The translations under genes and the position numbers were made by a program. The notes under the pieces are model-generated. The model made no database searches. It saw only the letters and a list, made by a program, of their open reading frames with translations, and was not told the DNA's origin. From Niastella populi (GTDB lineage Bacteria > Bacteroidota > Bacteroidia > Chitinophagales > Chitinophagaceae): a stretch of 64,000 bases of DNA. Below, in pieces: positions 27,524 through 36,853 of this stretch (its first letter is position 1; the number at the start of each line of letters is the position of its first letter). The stretch spans positions 1 through 64,000 of the forward strand of contig NZ_LWBP01000056.1 in NCBI RefSeq assembly GCF_002078015.1, read 5' to 3'.

Positions 27524-28060
27524 ATGGCACAAGTTAAATGGACCCTCGACCCAATGCACTCTGAGATCACTTTTAAGGTAAAACACCTGATGATCAGTAC
27601 CGTAACCGGACAATTCAGGACCTTTAACGTAACCGCACAAACCGCAGGTGATGATTTCAGCAAACCCGGTGTGGTTGACGTAACGATCGATGTATCTTCT
27701 ATCGATACCAACAATGAGCAAAGAGACGGTCACCTGAAAAGCGATGACTTTTTCAGCGCCGAAAAACATAACCAGATCAGCTTCAAAAGCACCAAACTCG
27801 AAGTTGATGGCGAAGAAGGTAAATTATATGGCGATCTCACTATCAAAGGCAACACCAAACCCGTGGTATTGAACGTAGAAGCTGGTGGTGTGGTAGTTGA
27901 TCCTTACGGACAAACAAAAGCCGGTTTTACCGTTACCGGTAAAGTAAGCAGAAAAGAATTCGGATTAACTTGGAGCGCAGTAACTGAAGCAGGTAATGTA
28001 GTGGTAGGTGATGATATTAAGTTCACTGCCGAAATACAACTGGTAAAACAGGCGGCCTAA
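27524..28060 (+). CDS. YceI family protein (second copy)
   Basis: A 178-residue YceI lipocalin-fold protein without signal peptide. It opens MAQVKWTLDPMHSEITFKVK and has the NEQRDGHLKSDDFFSAEKHN block and the KGNTKPVVLNVEAGG strand. The start is the ATG at 27524; an upstream TTG-initiated extension is only low-complexity Asn/Lys. It precedes the ring-cleaving dioxygenase and esterase genes. Similar groupings of YceI-like proteins with quinone-resistance genes suggest a role under electrophile or oxidative stress; this is inference. Confidence 0.9.
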   Translation: MAQVKWTLDPMHSEITFKVKHLMISTVTGQFRTFNVTAQTAGDDFSKPGVVDVTIDVSSIDTNNEQRDGHLKSDDFFSAEKHNQISFKSTKLEVDGEEGKLYGDLTIKGNTKPVVLNVEAGGVVVDPYGQTKAGFTVTGKVSRKEFGLTWSAVTEAGNVVVGDDIKFTAEIQLVKQAA

Positions 28061-28061
28061 A

Positions 28062-28202
28062 ATGCCGTGGCACGGTTTCGTTCAGCAAGCCGTGCCACGG
28101 TACAAACCGTGCCGCGGCTAACCCACCGGCAAATGGAACGGCCCGGCCGGAAGAACTGTGAACTGAGAACTGAGAACTGTGAACTGAGAACTGAGAACTT
28201 TA
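28062..28202. repeat. Three-copy CCGTGCCACGG element and AACTGAG word array
   Basis: CCGTGGCACGG (28065-28075) is complementary to CCGTGCCACGG (28090-28100) and, with one mismatch, to CCGTGCCGCGG (28108-28118), so two alternative hairpins are possible. GAACTGTGAACTGAGAACT words fill 28153-28201. Confidence 0.7.
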
Positions 28203-28214
28203 GAATTTACAATT

Positions 28215-29153
28215 ATGGAAGATAAAATTTTGGGCATACATCACATTACGGCGATAGCCGGCGAAGCCCAGCGCAACTACGATTTTTATACAAAAGTGCT
28301 CGGATTAAGACTGGTAAAGAAAACGGTGAACTTTGATGACCCGCACACTTATCACTTCTATTACGGTAATGAAAATGGTACACCTGGCACCATTCTTACC
28401 TTCTTCCCCTGGACCCATGTAAAACCCGGCCGCGTAGGAACCGGTATGGCTACCGACATCGGCTATGCGGTTCCCAAAGGCAGCCTGGAGTTCTGGAACA
28501 ACCACTTTGAAAAACACCAGGTACGGTTTGGACAAATTGACGAACAGTTCGGCGAGCAGATCCTTCGTTTTGAAGACCCCGACGGTTTACGCATACAACT
28601 GGTTGAACCCAAAAATGCGGACAACCGCACGCCCTGGGAAACCAACAATATTAAAAAAGAGGTTGCTATAAAAGGATTTCACAGCATCGTGCTCACCCTG
28701 CGGAACATAAAACCTACTGCCAGCATCCTTACCGACATTTTCGGTTACAAATTATTGCAGCAGGACGGCAACCGTTACCGCTTTGTAACAGATGCAATAG
28801 AGAACGCCGCCATCGTTGACCTGGTTGAAGAACCCGAAGTAACGCATGGACTGGTGGCCGGTGGTACCAATCACCACGTAGCCTTCCGCGTGAAGAATGA
28901 CGAAGTGCTGATGCAGTTCAGGGAGAAAATTGCCGCCAAAGGACATAATATAACCCCTAAGATAGACCGGAATTATTTTTATTCATTGTATTTCCGCGAA
29001 CCGGGCGGCGTGTTGTTCGAACTGGCAACCGATAATCCGGGTTTTGCAATAGATGAACCCGTGAATGAACTGGGAACCAATCTGAAGTTACCCGTACAGT
29101 ACGAAACCGACAGGGAAACCATTCAAAGCGTGTTACCCAAAATTGTACAGTAA
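28215..29153 (+). CDS. Ring-cleaving dioxygenase of the VOC/glyoxalase superfamily (MhqO-like)
   Basis: A 312-residue member of the VOC family of extradiol-type dioxygenases related to MhqO, which in Bacillus subtilis is part of hydroquinone and quinone detoxification. Two VOC modules are seen: residues about 5-135 (GIHHITAIAGEAQRNYDFY) and 150-290 (GFHSIVLTLRNIKPTASIL). Candidate metal ligands are His9/His10, a His in GTNHHVAFRV, and Glu in PGGVLFELATD. The gene is followed after four bases by a carboxylesterase, the same pairing as MhqD-MhqO. An AACTGAG word array lies immediately upstream. Confidence 0.9.
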   Translation: MEDKILGIHHITAIAGEAQRNYDFYTKVLGLRLVKKTVNFDDPHTYHFYYGNENGTPGTILTFFPWTHVKPGRVGTGMATDIGYAVPKGSLEFWNNHFEKHQVRFGQIDEQFGEQILRFEDPDGLRIQLVEPKNADNRTPWETNNIKKEVAIKGFHSIVLTLRNIKPTASILTDIFGYKLLQQDGNRYRFVTDAIENAAIVDLVEEPEVTHGLVAGGTNHHVAFRVKNDEVLMQFREKIAAKGHNITPKIDRNYFYSLYFREPGGVLFELATDNPGFAIDEPVNELGTNLKLPVQYETDRETIQSVLPKIVQ

Positions 29154-29157
29154 TACT

Positions 29158-29778
29158 ATGCATACAAAACAAATTATAAGAACTGGAAAGCAAACAGGCG
29201 AAGCGACAAAAGCATTGGTTATGTTACATGGGCGAGGCGGTAGTGCAGAAGATATTCTGGGGCTTACGCGTTATTTACCGGTAAAGGACTTCGCCCTGTT
29301 TGCACCCCAGGCTACCAACAATACCTGGTACCCGTATTCTTTTCTGGCAGCGCCAAAAGAGAACGAGCCCTGGCTGTCGGGTGCACTGGCACTGGTAAAA
29401 GAAACGGTAGCTGATATCGTGGCTGAAGGCATTCAACCCGAAAACATTTATTTCCTCGGGTTTTCACAAGGCGCCTGTTTAACGCTTGAATTTGTTGCCC
29501 GCAATGCCGTACGCTACGGTGGTGTGGCAGCGTTCACCGGCGGATTGATTGGCGATAAAATATATGATCAGAATTATAGCGGTGATTTTGACGGAACGCC
29601 GATCTTTATAGGAACCAGCGATCCCGATCCGCATGTACCGGTTGAAAGAGTGCATGCCTCGGCAGAAATATTGAACGGCATGAACGCACAGGTGACAAAA
29701 AAAGTGTATAAGAATATGGGGCATACCATCAGCGAGGACGAGATCAATATGGTAAATAGCATAATCTTTAGTAAATAA
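29158..29778 (+). CDS. Phospholipase/carboxylesterase family alpha/beta hydrolase (MhqD-like)
   Basis: A 206-residue esterase of the phospholipase/carboxylesterase family. The nucleophile Ser103 sits in GFSQG, the acid is one of the Asp residues in GTSDPDPHVP, and His189 in GHTIS completes the triad. The HGRGG oxyanion motif is near residue 24. It starts four bases after the dioxygenase stop, so the pair is translationally coupled. MhqD-type enzymes act alongside MhqO in resistance to quinones and hydroquinones. Confidence 0.9.
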   Translation: MHTKQIIRTGKQTGEATKALVMLHGRGGSAEDILGLTRYLPVKDFALFAPQATNNTWYPYSFLAAPKENEPWLSGALALVKETVADIVAEGIQPENIYFLGFSQGACLTLEFVARNAVRYGGVAAFTGGLIGDKIYDQNYSGDFDGTPIFIGTSDPDPHVPVERVHASAEILNGMNAQVTKKVYKNMGHTISEDEINMVNSIIFSK

Positions 29779-29831
29779 TACCTTGTGTTTTAACCGGGCT
29801 ACGGTTACTTCCATCAACCTAACCTAATATT

Positions 29832-30146
29832 ATGTACGCATACGACACCATTACCGAAGCGGTAAGCGATCTTAAAAAACGCGGTTATACAAAAGATTTC
29901 AATATTCGCGAAAACCGCCTTGCCTGCGATCAGCTCGACACCCATTTCGGCCATGAGGATTTTGAAATAATTGAAGTGTACAGGTTTGAAGGGCCTTCCG
30001 ATCCGGCCGATGAAGCTATCGTTTATGCCATTGAAGCGCCATCAGGCGCATTGGGCATTCTGGTAAATGGGTATGGCATGTATGCCGATGAAAATAATTC
30101 GGAATTTTTACAGCAGTTACATGAGAGAGTCAGGTTAAAAAGTTGA
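29832..30146 (+). CDS. Small conserved Bacteroidota protein
   Basis: A 104-residue soluble protein with the pattern YDTITEAVSDLKKRGYTKDF at the start and EIIEVYRFEGPSDPADEAIVY in the middle. I recall this type as widespread in Bacteroidota and often mislabelled as a phosphoribosylpyrophosphate synthetase, but nothing in it resembles that enzyme. Function unknown. It follows the esterase by 53 bases and ends in a GTTGAC-type word array and a terminator, so it is probably the last gene of the unit. Confidence 0.75.
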   Translation: MYAYDTITEAVSDLKKRGYTKDFNIRENRLACDQLDTHFGHEDFEIIEVYRFEGPSDPADEAIVYAIEAPSGALGILVNGYGMYADENNSEFLQQLHERVRLKS

Positions 30147-30187
30147 CGTGTTAACAAGTTGATCAGTTAACAAACAACTGAAATAAA

Positions 30188-30222
30188 AAGGCCTTCCGTT
30201 AAACCGGAAGGCTCTTTTTTTG
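30188..30222 (+). terminator. Terminator after the dioxygenase/esterase unit
   Basis: GCCTTCCG (30191-30198) pairs with CGGAAGGC (30205-30212), followed by a T-rich run. It ends the rightward unit before the leftward efflux operon. Confidence 0.8.
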
Positions 30223-30345
30223 CTTTTTTTCTTTCTACACCAGTCAAAATTGTTACTACTCCTACCTTAAAAACTAAAACCTGTCGTGACACATGTTACA
30301 TAATAAACGCACCAATGAACAAAAAGTTTACGATCTGTAAATAAA

Positions 30346-31509
30346 TTACTGTTTTACCGTAAGTGTTGAACCTTCCCGTACCTCTTCGCTCCCCTGTTTA
30401 ACGATCAGGTCGCCGCCCGACAGCTCGCCAAACACTTCCACCCTGCCTTCGTTCTCCCTTCCTTTCTTAACATCAACCCACACCGCTTTGTTGTTAACCA
30501 CTTTCACTACAAACACTCTTTCCTGTGAACTTACTATGGCGGTTTTCGGTAATATGAACGTGCTGTCCTTTGTCGATAAAGGAATGATCACATTCGATAC
30601 CATACCCGGTAACAGTTTTTTATTCTCATTCGCTACATCCATTTCAATCCGTTGTGAACGCAGGCGAAGATCAAGCGCGCCCGCCAGCCTTTTTACCTGG
30701 GCGGTAAATTTTTCATTAGGGAAAGCGTTCACCGTAAACTTCACTTTATCCTGTTGATCTACATAGCCGGTATATGCTTCGGGCACATAGATCACCAACC
30801 GCAATTTCTTTTGCTCCTGCAGGGTGAACAACGGGAATTCCGATCCTTTTCCTGAAGGGCCAACGTAGGCGCCGGGGTTAACGTTCCGGGAGGTGATAAC
30901 GCCGTTGAAAGGCGCTCTTATTTCGAGGTAAGCCTTTCTGTTGGCCACCTCGCGGTATTGCGCTTTTGCCGCATCCCATTGCGCAAAATCAGAATTCTTT
31001 TTAGCCAGCGCCTGATCGAGATCGTTCTGAGAAATGGTACCGGGTGTTTTGCTGGTCTCAAGTAAACGGTCGTAATTCGATTTGCTGGCGATGTACAATG
31101 CTTCCTGCGATTTCAATCTCGACTGTGCAGCAGCTTCCAGTGAAGTAAGCTCGGGCGCTTCCATGGTTACCAGTAACTGCCCGGTTTTTACTTCAGAACC
31201 TACGTCCACATATAATTTTCTTACAAAGCTGTTCTCCTTAGCATACAGGTCAACCTGTTGAAAAGCGAGCAACTCACCGGGTATTTGCAGGGAAGAAGAA
31301 AGCATACCTTTCTCCAGCGTAACCACTTCAGTTGTGGCCACAACCGGTGCGGGTTCTTTTACCGGTATTTCACCGCTTGAAGATTTACAGCTTTGTAACA
31401 GACCCAGCAATCCGGCGCCGGCGATAAGCATAATGGCGGTGGTTGAATAAGGTACAGTTACTTTCGACGTGAGCCCACTGGCTATATGTATTAAATTTCT
31501 CAGTTGCAT
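30346..31509 (-). CDS. RND efflux periplasmic adaptor lipoprotein
   Basis: A 387-residue membrane-fusion protein of the HlyD/AcrA type that links an RND pump to TolC. The lipobox is LLQSC near residue 41, after an unusually long N-region. A barrel-sandwich hybrid domain is split around an alpha-hairpin (DVGSEVKTGQLLVTMEAPEL and FNGVITSRNVNPGAYVG), with a beta-barrel domain from about residue 230 and a membrane-proximal domain at the end. It lies 274 bases after the pump gene, with a candidate promoter box of its own, so it may also be transcribed separately. Confidence 0.9.
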   Translation of the reverse strand: MQLRNLIHIASGLTSKVTVPYSTTAIMLIAGAGLLGLLQSCKSSSGEIPVKEPAPVVATTEVVTLEKGMLSSSLQIPGELLAFQQVDLYAKENSFVRKLYVDVGSEVKTGQLLVTMEAPELTSLEAAAQSRLKSQEALYIASKSNYDRLLETSKTPGTISQNDLDQALAKKNSDFAQWDAAKAQYREVANRKAYLEIRAPFNGVITSRNVNPGAYVGPSGKGSEFPLFTLQEQKKLRLVIYVPEAYTGYVDQQDKVKFTVNAFPNEKFTAQVKRLAGALDLRLRSQRIEMDVANENKKLLPGMVSNVIIPLSTKDSTFILPKTAIVSSQERVFVVKVVNNKAVWVDVKKGRENEGRVEVFGELSGGDLIVKQGSEEVREGSTLTVKQ

Positions 31510-31535
31510 ATGCGCTGTTTTCTATGATGTTCTTA

Positions 31536-31543
31536 CAAAATTA
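31536..31543 (-). promoter_or_regulatory. Candidate -7 box of the RND adaptor gene
   Basis: The minus strand reads TAATTTTG, an exact TAnnTTTG match 27 bases before the adaptor ATG, downstream of a word array. A well-spaced -33 box is not seen. Confidence 0.35.
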
Positions 31544-31559
31544 GAATTACTAATACCGG

Positions 31560-31793
31560 TGATAAAGGGTGAATGGTGAATGGTCAATCGTGAATGCCTG
31601 CCCGTCGGAGCTTTAGCGTAGGCGGGGTCAATGGCCTCGCCAATCGTGAAACGACAAACGTGAAAAGTGGAACGTCAAAGGACTCACGATAATTTAACAC
31701 AATTCACGAACTTGCACCGCCAGAAATTCGAGCCTTTTTGCCTTTTTGCCTTTTTGCCTCGTTGCCTTTTTGCCTCGTTGCCTTTACCCCTCA
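31560..31793. repeat. Mixed word array between the RND pump and adaptor genes
   Basis: GTGAATGGTGAATGG words, then a hairpin CCCGTC/GGCGGG with GGAGCTTTAGC loop (31601-31626), then ACGTGAAAAG words and finally TTTTTGCCTTTTTGCC and CTCGTTGCC words. It occupies nearly the whole 274-base gap. Confidence 0.75.
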
Positions 31794-34700
31794 TAATACT
31801 TACTCTCTTTATCAGTAGGATCCAGAGAAACCGACTGCGTTGACGCTTTACCCTGCATCCAGGCAAAGACCATGGGCAAAATAAATAAAGCGGCAATCGT
31901 AGAAGCGATCAAACCGCCAATTACGGCGCGGCCCAGCGGTGAAGCCTGGTCGCCGCCTTCACCCAAACCCGAAGCCATCGGTATCATCCCCGCCACCATC
32001 GCAATAGTGGTCATCAATATAGGGCGTAACCGCAATGCGGCTGCTTCCCTTGCCGACTCCCATGCATTACCATTGTGCATACGCAAATGTTCGGCATTGG
32101 TGATCAGCAGCACCGAGTTGGCAATAGACACACCCACCGACATAATGATACCCATATACGATTGCAGGTTAAGGGTAGAACCGGTGATCTTCAACATGAT
32201 CAGCGACCCTAAGATCACCGCCGGTATGGTGGCCAGGATCACCGCCGACACTTTGAACGACTGGAAGTTCGCCGCCAGCATCAGGAAGATCACCACTATG
32301 GCCACAATCAGTCCACCCTGCAAACTATCTAACGTTTCAGTAAGCACTTCACTCAGGCCCTTTGGTTCTATCGTTAAACCGCGGGGCAATTCTCCAAGCG
32401 ATTGTATCGCCTTCTGCACATCCCTTGTTGCCGTGCCCAGATCGGTATTATTTAAATTGGCGGTCACGCTCAACATGGGTATGGCCCCTACGTTGTCGTT
32501 CTCACCATAGGTAGTATCGGGGGTTATGGTAGCCACATCGCTCAATACCGGCCGGGGCGAATTGCTCAGGATCGGGATCTCGCCAATGGCGCTTACACTC
32601 GTCATTTTATTTTCAGGCACCAGCACCTGTACACTATATGCCAGGTTCGACTTTTCATCAACCCAAATATTTTTATCGGTATAACGCGATGATGACGTGG
32701 AGGCGATCAGCGATCGCGAAATATCATTGACATCCACGCCCAGCTGCGAAGCCCTGGTTCGGTCGATATTGATATTGATGGCCGGGTACCGGGTGCTCTG
32801 ACCCAGCTGTACATCGCGCATGTACGGGATCGCTTTCAGTTTTTCGATCACCTTGCCGGCATAGGCCTCATTTAGTTTTTTATTTCTTCCCGAAAGCCTG
32901 ATCTCAACCGGTGTGGGCGAACCCTGGCTCAGGATCTTATCGGTTAACTGTATCGGTTCGAATGATAATTTTACCTCCGGCATCAGCACATGCAGTTTCT
33001 CCCTGATCTTTTCTTTCACTTCTTCTACACTTTCCTCAAACTCCTCCTGTAACTGCACCTGTACTACCGCCTCATGCGGTCCACCCATGAACAAATAAAT
33101 AGGGCTGGTACTGAACAGGGAGGGGTGCTGGCCCACAAAGGCGGAGGTAACGGAAATATTCTTTTTACCAACGATGGAATCCAGTGCATTGAGCGCTTTC
33201 ACCATAATGCCCTCCGTACGTTCTATACGCGTACCCTCGGGCGCCCGTAACCGCAGCATGAACTGCCCTGAATCGGTGCGTGGCAATACATCGCGCCCAA
33301 TGTTCGACAACAACAATACCGCCGCACCACTCACCAGCACCACGTAAGCGATCACTACCGGTTTGCGATAAGGTAATATTCTTTCAAGGAAGCGCAAAAA
33401 ACGGTTCCTTAGTTTCTCAAACCGCGTAAGGCGCTTTTCATCTTTTTCAAGCAGCAGTTTTTTCTGGTCCCAGGTATCGCCTTCCAGCTCTTTTAAAGCG
33501 GCTGCATTGTGTAATGCATTTTGATGCGCGGGATTTATTTTCATGATCCAGTTAGCCAGGATGGGCACAAAGGTCTGCGCCAGGAAATAAGAAGTGATCA
33601 TAGAGAAGGCGATCGCCAGCGCCAATGGCAGGAACAGCGAACCGGGTATGCCCTGCATGGTGAACGCCGGTGCAAAAACCGCCAGAATACACAACAGGAT
33701 AAGCAACTTGGGAAATGCGATCTCCTTACACGCATCCCATATAGCCAGCGCTTTGGGCTTACCCATGGCAAAGTGCTGGTGTATGTTCTCGATCGTGACC
33801 GTACTTTCATCGACAAGGATCCCAATGGCCAGTGACAAACCGCTCAACGTCATGATATTGATGGTTTGCCCGAACAGCGAAAGGAACAATACACCCGAAA
33901 TGATAGAGGCCGGAATGGTCAGTATCACGATCAATGCCCCACGGGCATCACCAAGGAACAGCAATACCATCAGTCCGGTTAGTATGGCGCCGATAGCGCC
34001 TTCGGTAATAAGGCTCTTTACCGCGTTGATCACATATACCGACTGGTCGAATTCATACGACAGCGTTACATCGTCGGGTAATTGCGCCTGGAATTTCGGG
34101 AGCGCTTTTTTCAGGTTCTGCACCACTTCCCAGGTACTGGCATCGGCGCTTTTCGTGATCGGCAGGTAAACTGAACGCTTTCCGTTCACGAGTGCATAAC
34201 CCGCGGTTATATCTGCGCCATCTTCAACAGTAGCCACATCACGCAGATACAGGTTTTGCACCCCACCTTTGAATAACGGTATATTCTCAAAATCCCTGAT
34301 TGTTTTTACCAGTGTATTTACAGGTGTTATATAATTTACGTCCCCTACCCGCACGTTGCCCGATGGCGTTGTCTGGTTGTTGATACGCAGCGCCTGCACC
34401 AGCTGATCGGGTGTAAGGTTATGCGCCCGCATCAATTCAGGATCGGCCTTTATTACCACCGTACGTATGTTACCGCCAAAAGGGGCGGGAGAAACCAGGC
34501 CGGGAATGGAAGTAAAAGATGAACGTACGTACACGTTCGCCAGGTCCATCAGTTCATTATTGCTGCGGGTTTTACTGGCCAGCACCAGCTGCCCTACCGG
34601 CAGTGTGGAGGCATCGAATCGCAGGATAAACGGCGGCTGCGACCCGCTCGGAAAGATCGCCTGGGCGCGGTTACTGAATGCGCTCACTTCGGCTGCCGCC

Positions 34701-35008
34701 TGCGCCATGTTGGTGCCGGGGTAAAATGACAGCTTCATTAACGTTAGCCCCTGTATATTTTTTGTTTCGATGCTTTTTACCCCGGATACATACAATAACA
34801 GGTTCACATAGTTCTTCCCGAAGAAAGCTTCCATTTGCGTAGGGGTATAACCGCCAAACGGATGCGAAAGATAAATTACCGGCAGGTCGAGCGAAGGGAA
34901 AATATCTATTTTGATATTGCGCACCGCATTGATACCAAAAAAGAACAAACCCGCTACCAGTACCAGGATCGTTATCGGTTTCCGTAATGCTAATCTTATC
35001 AGATTCAT
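31784..35008 (-). CDS. RND efflux permease (AcrB/HAE1-like inner-membrane pump)
   Basis: A 1074-residue proton-driven pump with the usual 12 membrane helices and two large periplasmic loops. The first helix (ITILVLVAGLFFFGI) precedes NIKIDIFPSLDLPVI. The proton-relay motif reads GILVDESTVTIEN, where the second acidic residue is Glu in place of Asp. The second half repeats the fold. The permease is encoded between tolC and the adaptor gene. Substrate cannot be read from the sequence. The last codons overlap a TTTTTGCC word array. Confidence 0.93.
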   Translation of the reverse strand: MNLIRLALRKPITILVLVAGLFFFGINAVRNIKIDIFPSLDLPVIYLSHPFGGYTPTQMEAFFGKNYVNLLLYVSGVKSIETKNIQGLTLMKLSFYPGTNMAQAAAEVSAFSNRAQAIFPSGSQPPFILRFDASTLPVGQLVLASKTRSNNELMDLANVYVRSSFTSIPGLVSPAPFGGNIRTVVIKADPELMRAHNLTPDQLVQALRINNQTTPSGNVRVGDVNYITPVNTLVKTIRDFENIPLFKGGVQNLYLRDVATVEDGADITAGYALVNGKRSVYLPITKSADASTWEVVQNLKKALPKFQAQLPDDVTLSYEFDQSVYVINAVKSLITEGAIGAILTGLMVLLFLGDARGALIVILTIPASIISGVLFLSLFGQTINIMTLSGLSLAIGILVDESTVTIENIHQHFAMGKPKALAIWDACKEIAFPKLLILLCILAVFAPAFTMQGIPGSLFLPLALAIAFSMITSYFLAQTFVPILANWIMKINPAHQNALHNAAALKELEGDTWDQKKLLLEKDEKRLTRFEKLRNRFLRFLERILPYRKPVVIAYVVLVSGAAVLLLSNIGRDVLPRTDSGQFMLRLRAPEGTRIERTEGIMVKALNALDSIVGKKNISVTSAFVGQHPSLFSTSPIYLFMGGPHEAVVQVQLQEEFEESVEEVKEKIREKLHVLMPEVKLSFEPIQLTDKILSQGSPTPVEIRLSGRNKKLNEAYAGKVIEKLKAIPYMRDVQLGQSTRYPAININIDRTRASQLGVDVNDISRSLIASTSSSRYTDKNIWVDEKSNLAYSVQVLVPENKMTSVSAIGEIPILSNSPRPVLSDVATITPDTTYGENDNVGAIPMLSVTANLNNTDLGTATRDVQKAIQSLGELPRGLTIEPKGLSEVLTETLDSLQGGLIVAIVVIFLMLAANFQSFKVSAVILATIPAVILGSLIMLKITGSTLNLQSYMGIIMSVGVSIANSVLLITNAEHLRMHNGNAWESAREAAALRLRPILMTTIAMVAGMIPMASGLGEGGDQASPLGRAVIGGLIASTIAALFILPMVFAWMQGKASTQSVSLDPTDKESKYYEG

Positions 35009-35046
35009 AGAAAGTTATAAGTAATAAGTTTTAAGTAGTAAGTAGT
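35008..35046. repeat. AAGTTATAAGTAATAAG word array
   Basis: Repeated AAGTTAT/AAGTAAT/AAGTAGT words directly before the RND permease start. The same family recurs at 61467-61520. Confidence 0.6.
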
Positions 35047-35127
35047 CGCTTCAGACTATTTACCATTGAGAAGGTGGGCCACACTTTCATGGTAACGTTG
35101 ACGTAGTTTGGCACTCCTTACCTGCCA

Positions 35128-36534
35128 TTATTTTACCTGTTTTAAAAACAGGTCGAAATCACCACTGGCAGCCGCCTTCAGCAACAACGACTGCCATACA
35201 TTTATATATGCCACACTCCGGTCGGTTTCTGCGCGGTTCAATGCAAACAGCGCCTGCTGCAGGTCTACAATGTTGGTCAACCCGTTCCTGTACAACACGC
35301 TCTTTTGCAAAAAAGCATCGGCAGCAGCTTTGTATTGCTGCGGCACTTCATGCAAACTTTGCAGGCTGTTCTCTATCCGCTGATCGGCCAGGATCAGTTG
35401 GTCATGCAATTGGGTGGTCACCTGGTCGTATTCGCTTTTATATGCTTCGGTAAGAAATTGTTGCGCTTTTACCTGCTGTTTCACTTTGGCAATGCTGGTG
35501 ATGTTCCAGGCAATGGCCAAACCGGCCACATAGTTGCTGCGGGTAGGTTTTATTCCTTCAAAATAATCATGTGTGTATTTGGGATTGGTAGCCGGTGAAT
35601 AGGTATAGTCAAAACCCGAACCCCTTGTTTGAAAAACGCCGAATAAATTCACGCCCGGCAAAATGCTTCTTTTAAGATAGGCCGTTGCCACATCGCTCTG
35701 GTTGATGCGCGACTGGAAAAATTTCACCTGCGGATTTTGCGTAACAGGCGCATTGGTTTTCACCTCGGCAGGGACGCTATTGATAAAGGAAGTATCGAGG
35801 CTAAACGCTACCGGCACTACGTTTAACAATTGCGCCAGTTGATTGCGCACCTGCAGTTCATTATTTCGCGCGTCTATTAAAACCAGTCGCGCCCGCGATA
35901 CTTCAGCATTGGCAATGGAAGAATCAACGCCCGCATTTAAACCCGACCGGGTACGTGCGGTTACCGCCTGTTGCACGAACGCAGTGCGGTCGAGGTTGGC
36001 CTGTGCGTTCTGCACCAGCCGTTGCGTGGTTAGCAAATTTAAATAAGCACTGGCGATCTTAACGCTATGAATGAATTGTTCCTGCATGAGATCGGCTGAA
36101 TCTTTCTGCACCTGGGCATTGGCCAGACTGATCTTTGATCTCAACCGGCCGAACGTAAAGAACTCCCAGTTGGTATTTACAAAATACAATGCACCGAACG
36201 ATGCATTCCAGTTTTGCGCGCTGCCTACCGGGCCGCTCGATGCAACACCCGGAATACCAACCGCACCCAACGGCCCATACTGTCCATTGATGGTGCCATA
36301 ATCCTGTTGCACCGAGGCAATGACGTTTGGCAGGTATTCATTGCGGGTATTTTGCACAAGCGCGGTTGACGCTTCGAGATAATTTCGCTTCGCCTTTATG
36401 CTTTGAAAGTTTTTTAATCCGGAATTAATTGCATCGGATAATAACAGCGGCTGCGATGATTGCGCATTGACGGAATTGTAAAATAAAAACAATAGCATCG
36501 CCATTGTGATCACGGGAACTGAAATGACACGCAT
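35128..36534 (-). CDS. TolC family outer membrane efflux protein
   Basis: The outer-membrane channel of the tripartite pump. A signal peptide follows the ATG at 36534 (MRVISVPVITMAMLLFLFYN). The open frame runs 22 codons further upstream but lacks a signal there. Two OEP repeats with long helices follow (ALVQNTRNEYLPNVIASVQQ and FLQKSVLYRNGLTNIVDLQQ). Length is near 468, normal for TolC. It opens the operon of tolC, RND permease (119-base gap) and adaptor, and is read divergently from an AraC regulator 320 bases away. Confidence 0.9.
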   Translation of the reverse strand: MRVISVPVITMAMLLFLFYNSVNAQSSQPLLLSDAINSGLKNFQSIKAKRNYLEASTALVQNTRNEYLPNVIASVQQDYGTINGQYGPLGAVGIPGVASSGPVGSAQNWNASFGALYFVNTNWEFFTFGRLRSKISLANAQVQKDSADLMQEQFIHSVKIASAYLNLLTTQRLVQNAQANLDRTAFVQQAVTARTRSGLNAGVDSSIANAEVSRARLVLIDARNNELQVRNQLAQLLNVVPVAFSLDTSFINSVPAEVKTNAPVTQNPQVKFFQSRINQSDVATAYLKRSILPGVNLFGVFQTRGSGFDYTYSPATNPKYTHDYFEGIKPTRSNYVAGLAIAWNITSIAKVKQQVKAQQFLTEAYKSEYDQVTTQLHDQLILADQRIENSLQSLHEVPQQYKAAADAFLQKSVLYRNGLTNIVDLQQALFALNRAETDRSVAYINVWQSLLLKAAASGDFDLFLKQVK

Positions 36535-36853
36535 AGTACTTTTTTGGGTTCCTGCTGTAATTAGAAATGGCAGCCCGTAATTTCTTTCGCGTAAGGCCAT
36601 GGTTGGTTGTTAATTGATCGTTAACGGTGAAACAGTTTGTCTCAAATGAAGACGTTGTGTTTCTCCTTTTTAATCTATTTTTAATGGCAGCATCGTAGCA
36701 GAAGACATTATGTTTGCCCGGTGTTCATGAGGCAGGCAATCAACCGGATCGAAGTCACTAACATGCATAAGTTTATTACAGGATTGTAAAATTGCAAATA
36801 CGCAGTCGATTTTCCCTTGTACAATTTTGGGTTATTTCTGTACTTTTACAGGC

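Noticed and set aside
31684-31896. 70-residue Arg/Lys-rich ORF on the minus strand
   Set aside because: It translates TTTTTGCC words in another frame and overlaps the RND permease end.
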